Notes under the pieces: model-generated
What the model was told of the DNA's origin: nothing
The model's input: only the letters and a program-made list of their open reading frames with translations
Databases searched by the model: none
Part shown: one piece after another, positions 1-9,080 of the stretch
Position numbering within the stretch: position 1 is the first letter of the stretch
Layout: every line of letters starts with the position of its first letter
Translations under genes and position numbers: made by a program
Origin: Pseudoalteromonas sp. XMcav2-N
GTDB taxonomy: Bacteria; Pseudomonadota; Gammaproteobacteria; Enterobacterales; Alteromonadaceae
DNA: 64,000 bases
Assembly: GCF_024124545.1 (NCBI RefSeq)
Contig: NZ_JAMXSF010000001.1
Coordinates: 248,001 to 312,000 of the forward strand
Direction: 5' to 3'

Positions 1-1
1 C

Positions 2-553
2 CCCTTCTTTATGCCTACTATCCGGGGTCAGGAAACAGGGTCTAAAAAACGCTATGTTGGTCAAATCCAAACAGAACAGGGCAGAGAACTGGTGTTTAAA
101 GGACTGGAAACGGTGCGCAGTGACTGGACTGAAATTGCGAAAGAGTACCAACAGGCGGTCATCAGAGCCCTGTTTGATGGCCTGGATGTGATTTCAGTAA
201 CGGAGCAGTATATTGCCTTGATCAACAGTGGCCAGGCAGATAACAAGCTCATCTATAAGAAACGTCTGGGTAAGCCCCTTAATGCCTACGTTAAGAATAT
301 TCCGCCACATGTCAGGGCGGCAAAAGAGGCACATAGTAAGGGTATCAACAGGGCACTCTCAAAAGGAAGCCAGGTTGCTTACTATATTAGTAGGTCTGGC
401 CCTAAACTGGTAAGCGGAGCGTTAGTCAATCCGGATTACAGTCATTATATAGAAAAACAGATCTTGCCTATTTATCAAATGCTACCGGATATCGATCTGG
501 AGGCCATCACGTTACATGGCCAGCGGACGCTGGATCTGTCCTCAGATTTGTAA
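2..553 (+). CDS. polB: DNA polymerase II (family B), C-terminal part
   Basis: The reading frame is open to the left edge, so only the last 183 codons are present. The residues resemble the thumb and C-terminal end of E. coli Pol II: MPTIRG, GSKKRYVG, FKGLETVRSDWT, a KRLGKPL block and NIPPHVRAA. Pol II is the SOS-induced, proofreading repair polymerase that restarts and bypasses at damaged template. The exonuclease and the catalytic DTD palm motif lie outside the window. The gene ends with TAA and is followed by a hairpin and T-run. The identity rests on recalled similarity over this fragment, which is strong. Confidence 0.93.
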   Translation, partial: PFFMPTIRGQETGSKKRYVGQIQTEQGRELVFKGLETVRSDWTEIAKEYQQAVIRALFDGLDVISVTEQYIALINSGQADNKLIYKKRLGKPLNAYVKNIPPHVRAAKEAHSKGINRALSKGSQVAYYISRSGPKLVSGALVNPDYSHYIEKQILPIYQMLPDIDLEAITLHGQRTLDLSSDL

Positions 554-560
554 TTGCGTG

Positions 561-599
561 CAAGCGGTTCTTTAGCCGCTTGTAAGCAAATCTTTTTTT
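561..599 (+). terminator. Rho-independent terminator of polB
   Basis: A perfect 7-bp stem (CAAGCGG paired with CCGCTTG, 8-nt loop) begins 8 nt after the polB stop. It is followed, after a short A-rich spacer, by seven T residues at 593-599. The spacer makes it less than ideal. Confidence 0.6.
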
Positions 600-1071
600 C
601 AGTCTATTTGCCACTCACCGTTAGAATCCCACCATCGGTAAAGCTTTATTTGAATGTAAATACATACTAACTTTTTTGAAAATGGATTGTTTGGTTGAAT
701 TTTTTTGCATAAAAAAACAGCGAACAGACTGAATTTTAAAATATTTTTATTAACCAAAATGCGACTTGCATTTATTTCCTGACATTGCTCCTTGCATTTT
801 TTGTGAACAGCCCTTTTGTGAATTCAATTAAAAAATGCATTTACTTTGAAGTGAGTGGTAATTAACTTTAAAGGGCTGTTAAATCCTTGGGTTTTGATTG
901 TATTTTTGGTGTGCCTGTCTGTTAAGTCGTGGTGGTTTGACGCTTAACACAGGTCGCGATTAGTATCCGTCGCGAAAATTCAGAGCCTGCTGAAATTAGA
1001 CTCAGCAAGCTCGTTATAAATACCAACAATACTCATGCTTACCGCCACGAGTAAGCCCAGGGAGAAAACAC
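600..1071. other. AT-rich intergenic region upstream of the first TonB receptor
   Basis: About 470 bases without a convincing gene. The first 250 bases are very AT-rich, with many T and A runs. The receptor's ribosome-binding site (AGGGAGAAA) lies at the right end. No clear -35/-10 pair or operator could be assigned by eye. Confidence 0.6.
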
Positions 1072-3711
1072 ATGTTGAACACTAAAGTAACTAAGGCCGT
1101 GCGTTTAGCACTGGCATTTGGTGCTGCGTCTACGGCTGTGATTGCACAGTCAGCCACTGCACAAGACGGTGTCGAAAAAGTAGAACGCATTGAAATCACA
1201 GGCTCGCGTATCAAGCGTGTCGACATGGAAGGTGCAAGCCCGGTTGAAGTTATCTCTACCGCTGAATTCGAAGGTCAGGGCCGAGTCTCTGTTGCCGAAG
1301 CACTGCAAAGCGTGACTTCTAACAGCTTTGGTTCTGTTATCCCAAGTTCTGGTAACAGCGGTCAGTCACAGTCAACAGTAAGCTTGCTGGGTGCCGGCGC
1401 GGGTCGTACTTTGGTACTGATCGACGGTAAGCGTATGGGTAGTTCACCTTCACTAAATGGCGGTGGTGCTAACCTGAGCTCAATCCCAATGGCGGCGGTA
1501 GAGCGTATCGAAATTCTTAAAGATGGCGCTTCAGCTATCTATGGTTCTGACGCGATTGCCGGCGTTATCAACGTTATCCTGAAAAAAGATTTCGAAGGTG
1601 TGTCTTTCGATATCCAGGTCGGTCGCCCTGAAGCAGAAGGTGCAGACTCTAAGCAAATGTCAATGGCATTTGGCGTAAGTTCTGACAGAGGTAACATTAC
1701 CTTTGTCTATGATCACCAGCAGCGTAACCCAATTTTTGACCGTGACCGTAGCTACACGGCTGCGTCTATGGAAGACAAAAATGGTGATGGCCTGATCTCT
1801 CTTGGTGATGAAACCGTAGGTATTAGCCATTATGGTGAAACATTTAGAAAAACCTCTGGTGGTGGTTATATCGCCTCACCCAAGTGTGACGAACTAACAA
1901 AAACCGTACCTGGCTTTGTCGGTGTTCTAGACCAGGGGACGGGTAAAGGTGGTATCGGAGGTGGTCAAGTTTGTGGTTTTGCTTTTGCTGACGTGTCAGC
2001 CAATATGGCCTCAACAAAGCGCGATTCAGCGATGGCCAGTGTCAACTATGAACTAGCTGACGATCTAGAGTTGTATGCGCGTGCTATGTTTAGCCGTAAC
2101 GACTCATTTGGCCGCTATGCGCCACCTGCGGATTACTTTGAAAAAATGGCGGCTGACTTCCCATTAAACCCAACGGGTGAAGTTGCAAATGGTTATTTCC
2201 GCTGGCACCAAACCGGCAACCGTGATGGTGAAGTGACGGATTACCAGCAGGATTATACACTTGGTCTGAAGGGTATGTTCGGTGATACCGCTGAGTGGGA
2301 AGTGTCTTACCACAAAGCTAAGCTAGATTACCGTACAGCTGGTCGTTATTACCTGAGTGTTGCTGGTTTGTCGCACAACATTTTGAATAATATTTCACTG
2401 GACTCTGAAGAGGGAAAAGCGAATATGCGTGCCACTACTTACACAGAAAGCCAGAGCGAACTGGATCATGTGTTTGCGGGCCTGGGCTTTGAACTGGGTG
2501 AGCTGGAAGCTGGCGTGATTTCGCACTATGTGGGTGCTGAATACTTCGATATGACACTGAATCAACGTTACGATGCACAAAACGAAGCCGGTCTGATCGG
2601 TGGTGATGCAGGTGGCTCTGGCGCTGGTGAGCGTGATGTAACCGCAGTATTCTATGAAGTGGCATTCCCTATTCTGGAAAATCTGACTCTGAGCGCGGCA
2701 TATCGTTATGACGATTACAGCGACTTTGGTGGTGAAGGCAACCCAAGTGTGAAGCTGGACTACCGGCCTATGGATGATCTGCTACTTCGTGCGTCATACT
2801 CTGAAGGTTTCCGTGCACCATCCCTTAAAGAGCTGAATGCTAGAGATTCTAAAGGTAGCCCACGTGTGACAGACTATGTAAGCTGTAAAGCTCAAGGTAT
2901 TGCAGCTGTGGATTGCTCTACGGGACAGGTAAGCGAAATGCGTAAGGGCAATGACCAGCTAGGCCCGGAAGAATCAACCTATATAAACCTGGGTGTGGTT
3001 TACTCTGGCTTTGAAGATGTCTCAATCAAAGTGGATTACTTTGAACTTGAAATCGATAATGTCATCTCAATCATTACCGCTCAGGATCTGGTGCATATTG
3101 AAAATGCCGGTAAACTGGACGAGGTTCAGGCAAGATACCCGTATGTAGACATTGAGCGCGGCGCGAATGGAGCTATCTCAAAAGCGTATACTCAGTATGC
3201 GAATGGCGCTTCTATGTCTCGTAAAGGGTTCGATATTGACCTATCTTACAAGTTAGAAACTGCTTTTGGTGACTTCAAGTTCAGAAATGTAACCACATTG
3301 CTGACAGAAGTGGGCGAAGATGTCTACTTCACCGGTCCACGTGAAGATGAGAAGGGCGCGCCGGAAACACCTGAATGGCGTTCTCAGTTCACTATCAACT
3401 ACGCAGTTGATAACTACACAGTTAACTGGACTACAGACATCATTGCTGATACTTACGAGACGCAGTCTGTTGTTAAAGTAGATGGTAAAGAACCGTACAA
3501 TGTATACGATGGCTCGCTTCCGACTTATGTAACGCACAACCTGAACATGAAGTATTACAGCGATGGATATGGTACGTTCACTCTGGGTGCACGCAACCTG
3601 TTTGACAAAGGTGTGGTGTACGATAGCCAGGGCTTCTACGAAGACTATGCAATCTACAACGCTGGCCACATTGGTCGCGAAATCTTTGCAGGATATAACA
3701 TCAGCTTCTAA
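1072..3711 (+). CDS. TonB-dependent outer-membrane receptor
   Basis: An 879-residue TonB-dependent receptor. It has a signal peptide of about 30 residues ending SATA, a TonB-box-like segment (VERIEITGSRI, about 38-48), a plug domain with the LIDGKRM and DGASAIYGSDAIAGVINVI signatures, then a 22-strand-type barrel ending in Phe (NISF). It would take a TonB-energised ligand across the outer membrane. The substrate cannot be told from sequence: no heme FRAP/NPNL motifs and no adjacent catabolic genes. The start at 1072 follows AGGGAGAAAACAC. The first 25 residues and the Shine-Dalgarno region are nearly the same as in the receptor starting at 4839. It is monocistronic, with a terminator at 3765-3800. 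Confidence 0.93.
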   Translation: MLNTKVTKAVRLALAFGAASTAVIAQSATAQDGVEKVERIEITGSRIKRVDMEGASPVEVISTAEFEGQGRVSVAEALQSVTSNSFGSVIPSSGNSGQSQSTVSLLGAGAGRTLVLIDGKRMGSSPSLNGGGANLSSIPMAAVERIEILKDGASAIYGSDAIAGVINVILKKDFEGVSFDIQVGRPEAEGADSKQMSMAFGVSSDRGNITFVYDHQQRNPIFDRDRSYTAASMEDKNGDGLISLGDETVGISHYGETFRKTSGGGYIASPKCDELTKTVPGFVGVLDQGTGKGGIGGGQVCGFAFADVSANMASTKRDSAMASVNYELADDLELYARAMFSRNDSFGRYAPPADYFEKMAADFPLNPTGEVANGYFRWHQTGNRDGEVTDYQQDYTLGLKGMFGDTAEWEVSYHKAKLDYRTAGRYYLSVAGLSHNILNNISLDSEEGKANMRATTYTESQSELDHVFAGLGFELGELEAGVISHYVGAEYFDMTLNQRYDAQNEAGLIGGDAGGSGAGERDVTAVFYEVAFPILENLTLSAAYRYDDYSDFGGEGNPSVKLDYRPMDDLLLRASYSEGFRAPSLKELNARDSKGSPRVTDYVSCKAQGIAAVDCSTGQVSEMRKGNDQLGPEESTYINLGVVYSGFEDVSIKVDYFELEIDNVISIITAQDLVHIENAGKLDEVQARYPYVDIERGANGAISKAYTQYANGASMSRKGFDIDLSYKLETAFGDFKFRNVTTLLTEVGEDVYFTGPREDEKGAPETPEWRSQFTINYAVDNYTVNWTTDIIADTYETQSVVKVDGKEPYNVYDGSLPTYVTHNLNMKYYSDGYGTFTLGARNLFDKGVVYDSQGFYEDYAIYNAGHIGREIFAGYNISF

Positions 3712-3764
3712 TTTGCTGACCTGCGAATTGAACCTGAGCGCGTTTTAAGCGCGCCTTAAAATAT

Positions 3765-3800
3765 AAAAATCCGATTTCAGAAATGAGGTCGGATTTTTTT
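3765..3800 (+). terminator. Rho-independent terminator after the first TonB receptor
   Basis: A 10-bp stem, AAAAATCCGA paired with TCGGATTTTT, followed by further T residues, 54 nt after the receptor stop codon. A second GC-rich inverted repeat (GCGCG/CGCGC, about 3738-3755) precedes it. Confidence 0.85.
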
Positions 3801-4838
3801 ATGTGCACCACGAAATGCATCGAAATGTCCTTTTCTGCACAGTTAGGATAGTTAAAACGCTTATTATTGCGACGTGTGACCGCAGAGCATTTTACCAAGA
3901 CAGTCGCCTGTCGTTCCCAGATGATAAACACCCATACCGCGGAAAGTGTGTCAGCAGATTTATGGTACAAAGCCATATCGCAACCGACCAAAACTCTCAG
4001 ACTAACCCCTTTGAAAACCGAGTTCATGACGGCCACAAAGTTTCACTGTGGATGGTTCTGAAAACCTGCTCCCGATAGGGCAGACTTGGTACTTCAGATT
4101 GATGTTTGACTCAGCAAAGCCTCGCTTTTAATGGCGACAGAGTTTGCCGTTAAACAACAAGTGTAATCGAAGCAAGGAAATGTTACCGCATAAAGCAACA
4201 ATCATTTTTCTGTGCGCAAGAGTTGTTAAAGGTCACAGTGAAAGGCTATTTTTGCTCATGTGTGCTGAGCACAAAAGAAAAGCATCTGATGAAAGTGTAC
4301 CTAAAATTGGATTTATGCAGGGAGAATGGAAGGTGGGATTTGTGTGACAAATAGCCAGTTCACTTTCTAATACCGAGGGACTTGTAGAATTGCACAAATT
4401 TTCTATTGCAGTTATAACAATAATTTAACTGTTTCAAAGAGACAAGTGAGCGGTCTATTGTCCTCTGTGCAAGGTTTCTGAGTGCTAACTTGTTAAAAGG
4501 CGTAAAACCTCAGTCTGAACCCCCCGAAATGCAGATAAAATTGGTACCCTGTCACCATGTATCCTGCTGCTTTTAGCTCAAAAAAGAGGCAGTTTGAGTG
4601 TAAAATAAAGTGTAAGATAATTTTTTCAATGTATCTTTTTGTTATTTAAGGTTTTTATTGTTTTTTTCGAGGTGTTTTTATTCCGATTTTGAAAAAGGTT
4701 GTTGACCTTTTGTTTTTCATGCGATTAGTATGTTTCACCAATATGGCTAAAAGTGTATTCACTTGTTACCCATATAAAAGTAAGAAAATACATAAAAACA
4801 AAGCTTTAAAGAAATATTTAAAGCCAGGGAGAAAACAA
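3801..4838. other. 1-kb intergenic region between two TonB receptors
   Basis: No gene could be supported. Several open frames of 60-110 codons exist but overlap one another on both strands, lack ribosome-binding sites and resemble no family I recognise. The last 250 bases are strongly AT-rich, probably the promoter and leader of the next receptor. A receptor start at 4689 would be open in frame, but the conserved signal peptide begins at 4839. An unannotated small RNA is possible; I see no structure that proves one. Confidence 0.5.
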
Positions 4839-7661
4839 ATGTTAAATAGCAAGATCACGAAAGCGGTCCGCTTAGCGCTAATGTACGGCGCGGCTTCTGC
4901 TACAGCTTTTGCAGTAAATGCTGAAGAAGCAGAAGAAAAGATTGAAAAAATCGAAGTAACAGGTTCAAGCATCAAGGGCACTGACCTTGCTGGTGCACTT
5001 CCTGTAAACATCATTAGCTCTGAAGACATCAAGGCTACTGGTGTAACATCAGTACCTGACTTGATTACTCAAATTCCTTCGATGCAGGGTTTCACAACTC
5101 CTGTATCTTCAGTTGGTGGCGGCGGTGCTGGTACTGCAACTGCGTCACTTCGTGGTCTGGGCTCAGAGTACACGCTGGTTCTTCTGAACGGTCGTCGTAT
5201 CGCTTCTCAGTTCTCTGGTAGCTCTGTTGATATCAACAGTATCCCTCTTGCTGCAGTAGAGCGTGTTGAAGTTCTGACTGACGGTGCTTCAGCTATCTAC
5301 GGTTCTGACGCTATCGCCGGTGTTATCAACTTCATCCTGAAAGACGAAGTTGAAATGTCAACTATCTCTGCAAGAACAGACCGTCCTCGCAGTGGTGGTG
5401 AAACGACTAACATCAGTTTCACAACAGGTTTCGGTGATTATGACGCTGACGGTTTCAGCCTTCTATTCACAGTGTCGCACGATACTCAAGAAATGCTGCG
5501 TTCTAAAGACCGTGACTTCGCTAAAACAGGTCTGCTAGAGTTCGCACACGAAGGTCAGAGCTACTTCTCTATCAATGGTTCTCCAAACGCTATCCCGGCA
5601 AACGTTGAAGTTGAGTTCGGTGAAGGTGAAGATACTTATTCATTCAACCCGTACCTATCAAGCAACGGTAGCTGTGCAGCAGACAATGCAAAAGATCCTT
5701 CGTCTGAACAGTGTATGTTTGACTACACAAGTACGCTAGAAATCGTTCCTGAGAGCGAGCGTACTTCATTCATGGTTCACGGTAACTTTGACCTGTCTGA
5801 AGACATCAAAGCATTTGCTACAGTGAGCTACACTGACTTCTCAATGACGTCTCGTATCGCGCCTAACCCAACGGGTGGTATTCCAATCGGTACTACTGGT
5901 GAAGCGTATACTAAGTATGTTGCTCCTCACCTGACTGACGACCAAAAAGCGCGTGCTACTGAAGTATATGCTTCATGGCGTGCACTACCAGGTGGTAACC
6001 GTACATCAACTTATGACACTACAACTTTCAACTCTTCATTCGGCCTTGAAGGTGTATTGTTCGATAACGTTGACTTCAGCACTGCATTGGCTATCTCAGG
6101 TGCAGAGCGTGATGAGACTTTCTCTGACGGTCACTTCTACGCAAACTGGGTAGGCGATATTGCTAACGGTACTATTGATGTATTCGCTCTTCCAGGTGAA
6201 ATGAGCGATGCAGGCCTTGCTGCACTTGAAGCAAGCAAATGGCGTCACCTGAACCAGACTTGGAAAACAAGCTCAATTGCTTGGGACTTCCGCGCGTCTC
6301 AGCCTCTGTTCGAATTACCTGCGGGTGAAGTGTACATTGGTTACGGTGTTGACTACCGTGTAAACACTTACGAAAACATTCCTTCTGCTGAAAACGTAAA
6401 AGATGAGCGTTGGGGTGCAGGTGGCGATCCAGTATTCGACCTTGAGCGTACTACTTACGGTGCATTCACTGAATTCCAGGTACCTCTGCTTGAAGACCTG
6501 ATGCTTTCTGCAGCTGTTCGTTACGACATGATTGGTGGTGTTGATAACAATCACTACATCGATGAAAATGACGCGTCTCAGACTGTTCAGCAAATCACTG
6601 CAAATGATGACGAAAGCGATGTTACTTATAAGCTGAGCTTACGTTACAATGCAACTGATGACCTGGTACTTCGTGGTTCAATCGGTACAGGTTTCCGTTC
6701 AGCAACTATGCTTGAAATTGCACAGCCGCAAAACTACGGTGGTGTAACACGTGCACCGTATACATGTCCGGTATCTGATGCTCGTAAGAGCGGTTGTAGT
6801 ACAGCGCCTATTCAGTACAACCTGTTTAACAGTGGTAACGCGAACCTAGAGCCAGAAACATCTGACCAGTGGTCACTTGGTTTTGTATACGCGCCTAGCA
6901 ACGCATTTACATTTGAAATGGACTACTGGAAAGTAGACATTCAGAACCGTGTAGATGAGCCTTCAGAAGTGTACGCGTTTACTACAAACCCTGCACTATA
7001 TGATGAGCAGTTCGTACTTGCGCCGGATCCAAACAACGCTAGCCGTCAACGTCTATACTTCATCTCTCAGCCTCTGAACATCGGTGAGAGCATCAACGAA
7101 GGTATTGACTGGAAACTTAACCTGAACAATGACTTTAGCTTCGGTACACTGAAGACTTCACTACAAGGTACTTACTTCGTGAAGCAAGAGTACACGCTAG
7201 CAGGTACAGCTGACGAGTGGAGAAGTTCACTAGGTCAATACGGTGCTGACGAAGAAGTTGTATTCCGTAACGTTATCACTGCTCAAACAGTGTTGACTAC
7301 TGGTGACTTCAGCCACACATTACGTGCTAACTACCGTTCAGGCTGGCATGATGCTGAAACTAACGTTCAGTACGGCACAATCGAGAACCCTGACTACGTG
7401 CGTAACGACGATGGTACTGTAACTGGTGCAGTTCACAGCCGTGACGTTCAGTTAGAAGTTCCTTCTCACACAACATTTAACTACAAAGTAGATTACTACG
7501 GTTTTGAAAACACAGTAATCACAGCTGGTGTTAAGAACTTGTTTGACAAAGAGCCTCCGTTCTCACTAGGTGATGCAGAAGGTCACTTGGTAGGTTACGA
7601 AGGTCGTTACTATGACCAGTTCCTACGTACCTTCTACCTGAGCGTTGACTACAGCTTCTAA
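4839..7661 (+). CDS. TonB-dependent outer-membrane receptor, paralogue of the first
   Basis: A 940-residue TonB-dependent receptor with a signal peptide (cleavage near AVNA, about 28), TonB-box-like IEKIEVTGSSI, a plug with LLNGRRI and DGASAIYGSDAIAGVINFI, and a barrel ending VDYSF. The start at 4839 is chosen because it follows CCAGGGAGAAAACAA, the same leader as the upstream receptor, and begins the shared MLNxKxTKAVRLAL signal sequence. An in-frame start 50 codons earlier would bury that signal peptide. Codon choice is unusually uniform (CGT, GGT, AAC, TTC, GAC, GTA), as in highly expressed genes and unlike most neighbours. Substrate unknown; related Alteromonadales receptors take up peptides, sugars or siderophores. 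Confidence 0.92.
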   Translation: MLNSKITKAVRLALMYGAASATAFAVNAEEAEEKIEKIEVTGSSIKGTDLAGALPVNIISSEDIKATGVTSVPDLITQIPSMQGFTTPVSSVGGGGAGTATASLRGLGSEYTLVLLNGRRIASQFSGSSVDINSIPLAAVERVEVLTDGASAIYGSDAIAGVINFILKDEVEMSTISARTDRPRSGGETTNISFTTGFGDYDADGFSLLFTVSHDTQEMLRSKDRDFAKTGLLEFAHEGQSYFSINGSPNAIPANVEVEFGEGEDTYSFNPYLSSNGSCAADNAKDPSSEQCMFDYTSTLEIVPESERTSFMVHGNFDLSEDIKAFATVSYTDFSMTSRIAPNPTGGIPIGTTGEAYTKYVAPHLTDDQKARATEVYASWRALPGGNRTSTYDTTTFNSSFGLEGVLFDNVDFSTALAISGAERDETFSDGHFYANWVGDIANGTIDVFALPGEMSDAGLAALEASKWRHLNQTWKTSSIAWDFRASQPLFELPAGEVYIGYGVDYRVNTYENIPSAENVKDERWGAGGDPVFDLERTTYGAFTEFQVPLLEDLMLSAAVRYDMIGGVDNNHYIDENDASQTVQQITANDDESDVTYKLSLRYNATDDLVLRGSIGTGFRSATMLEIAQPQNYGGVTRAPYTCPVSDARKSGCSTAPIQYNLFNSGNANLEPETSDQWSLGFVYAPSNAFTFEMDYWKVDIQNRVDEPSEVYAFTTNPALYDEQFVLAPDPNNASRQRLYFISQPLNIGESINEGIDWKLNLNNDFSFGTLKTSLQGTYFVKQEYTLAGTADEWRSSLGQYGADEEVVFRNVITAQTVLTTGDFSHTLRANYRSGWHDAETNVQYGTIENPDYVRNDDGTVTGAVHSRDVQLEVPSHTTFNYKVDYYGFENTVITAGVKNLFDKEPPFSLGDAEGHLVGYEGRYYDQFLRTFYLSVDYSF

Positions 7662-7693
7662 GTTAGATTAGAAAGCTACAATGCTTTAGAATG

Positions 7694-7727
7694 AAAAACA
7701 CTCGGTGCCCGCACCGAGTGTTTTTTT
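7694..7727 (+). terminator. Strong Rho-independent terminator of the second TonB receptor
   Basis: A 14-bp perfect stem with core CACTCGGTGC / GCACCGAGTG, loop of three bases, followed by a run of seven T residues, 33 nt after the stop codon. Confidence 0.93.
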
Positions 7728-8267
7728 ATGCATACTAATCCCGCAGTTTGCAGCACTGTCACATCCTATCTCTCTGGGCGTTAAGACCAATTTCACTTAA
7801 TTAAGAAAACGGGTATCAGTCGTAATCCCCTGACCCCACTTCCAAAAAAGACTATCTGTTTGCTGACAAAGTTTATATAGCTATAGGCTAATGTCTAAAG
7901 CTGATTATTTGCTCTCAACTACTTACTTGTGTGAAAGCACTACCGGCGTTAAAAATGAGCTGCACCTACACTCTCAGGGCGTATCGTTAAAAATATCATG
8001 TCTTTTGATTCGAGGGCCTGTGTTTCTTTATGGCGTGAGTTATGAAGGCTACGAGCTCTATATAAAACCCTTGAATAAACTCTATATTACCAATCGCATA
8101 TGAGTATTTTCATTTTTTCATGGCTGATTTTAAATTTTCCATCTATTTAAATTATTATTTTCATTTTTTTATAGTTCATGTCGCAAATTTATTATAATGC
8201 TTGATATTTGCTTAGAATTTAATGTACCTTTAGTAGGGTAAGCTCAAAAAATAAATAAGGATGAATT
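7728..8267. other. Intergenic region upstream of small lipoproteins
   Basis: About 540 bases. At 7788-7805 it carries CAATTTCACTTAATTAAG, a motif also found after glnB and at the end of the repeat element near 63.56 kb. A 70-codon frame at 7891-8103 has no ribosome-binding site and no recognisable similarity, so it is not called. The last 150 bases are very AT-rich and presumably hold the promoter of the lipoprotein gene. Confidence 0.5.
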
Positions 8268-8510
8268 ATGATAAATAAAACTATTGCCAGTGGACTTGCG
8301 TTATCGTTACTTTTTGTCGCAGGGTGTAAGTCAAATGGTTCAGGTGAAACCGCCCAGCGTGATAGTTATCGCTGTGAGCAAGTCAGAAGTCTGGGCTCAA
8401 GTATTCCCAAGAAGCGATGCACTACGGCTCAACAACGTGCTGCTGAGCGTGCAGAAGCGCAAGAGCAGATCCGCAACTCTCAGAGAAGTGTCTTATCTGG
8501 TGATGGCTGA
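8268..8510 (+). CDS. Small lipoprotein with paired-Cys motif, copy 1
   Basis: An 80-residue protein with a lipoprotein signal peptide: short basic N terminus, hydrophobic core, lipobox VAGC with the lipidated Cys at 20. The mature part carries YRCExVRxLGSxIPKKRC, two Cys 16 residues apart, then a charged, probably helical tail rich in Ala, Glu, Arg and Gln. The start follows TAAGGATGAATT with good spacing. The lysine after the lipidated Cys gives no Asp+2 retention signal, so outer-membrane sorting is expected. The Cys-x(n)-GS-x-(I/L)P-x-(K/R)-x-C pattern recurs in small exported proteins of marine gammaproteobacteria, but I know of no assigned function. A close paralogue follows at 8726. Confidence 0.8.
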   Translation: MINKTIASGLALSLLFVAGCKSNGSGETAQRDSYRCEQVRSLGSSIPKKRCTTAQQRAAERAEAQEQIRNSQRSVLSGDG

Positions 8511-8725
8511 ATATCGGTGGTAGACGCTAAGTATATTGCTTACGTAAACCAACTTGACCTTTGCGTATAATTTATAAGTGGAAATGTTTGTAATGTGATC
8601 GGCCAAGTCTTGGTCTGGAGGCTTCCTTTAAGCACTAGGTAACGGAATAGATTAGGCTGACTGTATTTTAAAGTTTTTATGTCTTTTAAGGCTGTAGATT
8701 ATCCAACACTAAAGGAATAATGACG

Positions 8726-8968
8726 ATGAAAAATATAATCAAAGTAGGAATTGTCTTTTCGGTAAGTGTGTTAGCGGCATGTAAGTCCAATGATGCCATA
8801 ACATCCACGGAAAGAGAGGGTTACCGCTGTGAGAAAGTTCGTTTGTTGGGAACAAATATACCTACGAAACGTTGTACGTCTGCTTGGGTACGCCGTCAAG
8901 AGCTTGAGTATGCAAGAGAGCAGGTCGCTAATTCACAAAGAGCAGTGCTATCTGGGAAAGACTTTTAG
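8726..8968 (+). CDS. Small lipoprotein with paired-Cys motif, copy 2
   Basis: An 80-residue paralogue of the preceding gene: lipobox LAAC with Cys 19, then YRCEKVRLLGTNIPTKRC in the same place and a charged tail ending SQRAVLSG, matching SQRSVLSG in copy 1. The start at 8726 is preferred because AAGGA lies 9 nt before it; an in-frame ATG at 8720 is only 3 nt from that site. About 215 bases separate the copies and a hairpin follows copy 2, so each may have its own promoter. Function unknown. The N-terminal third and tail have diverged while the two mature Cys and the GS/GT-x-IP segment are kept, suggesting a constrained disulfide-linked loop. Confidence 0.78.
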   Translation: MKNIIKVGIVFSVSVLAACKSNDAITSTEREGYRCEKVRLLGTNIPTKRCTSAWVRRQELEYAREQVANSQRAVLSGKDF

Positions 8969-8997
8969 ATAGTTTGGCTTGAAGAATATACCGGTAC

Positions 8998-9028
8998 ATG
9001 CGGAATGGTTTTAGCCAGTCCGCATTTT
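8998..9028 (+). terminator. Hairpin terminator after the lipoprotein pair
   Basis: Stem ATGCGGAATGG / CCAGTCCGCAT, with one mismatched pair, followed by four T residues, 30 nt after the second lipoprotein gene. The opposite strand lacks a T-run, so it probably serves the plus strand only. Confidence 0.6.
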
Positions 9029-9080
9029 CACAACTAATACATCATATTTAATAGCAATGACCCGAATATTTGGGCACATA

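Noticed and set aside
3803..4347. Several overlapping 60-110-codon frames between the first two TonB receptors
   Set aside because: They overlap each other on both strands, lack start signals and carry no recognisable motif.
7891..8103. 70-codon open frame on the plus strand
   Set aside because: No ribosome-binding site, no signal or domain pattern, lies in AT-rich intergenic DNA; treated as chance.
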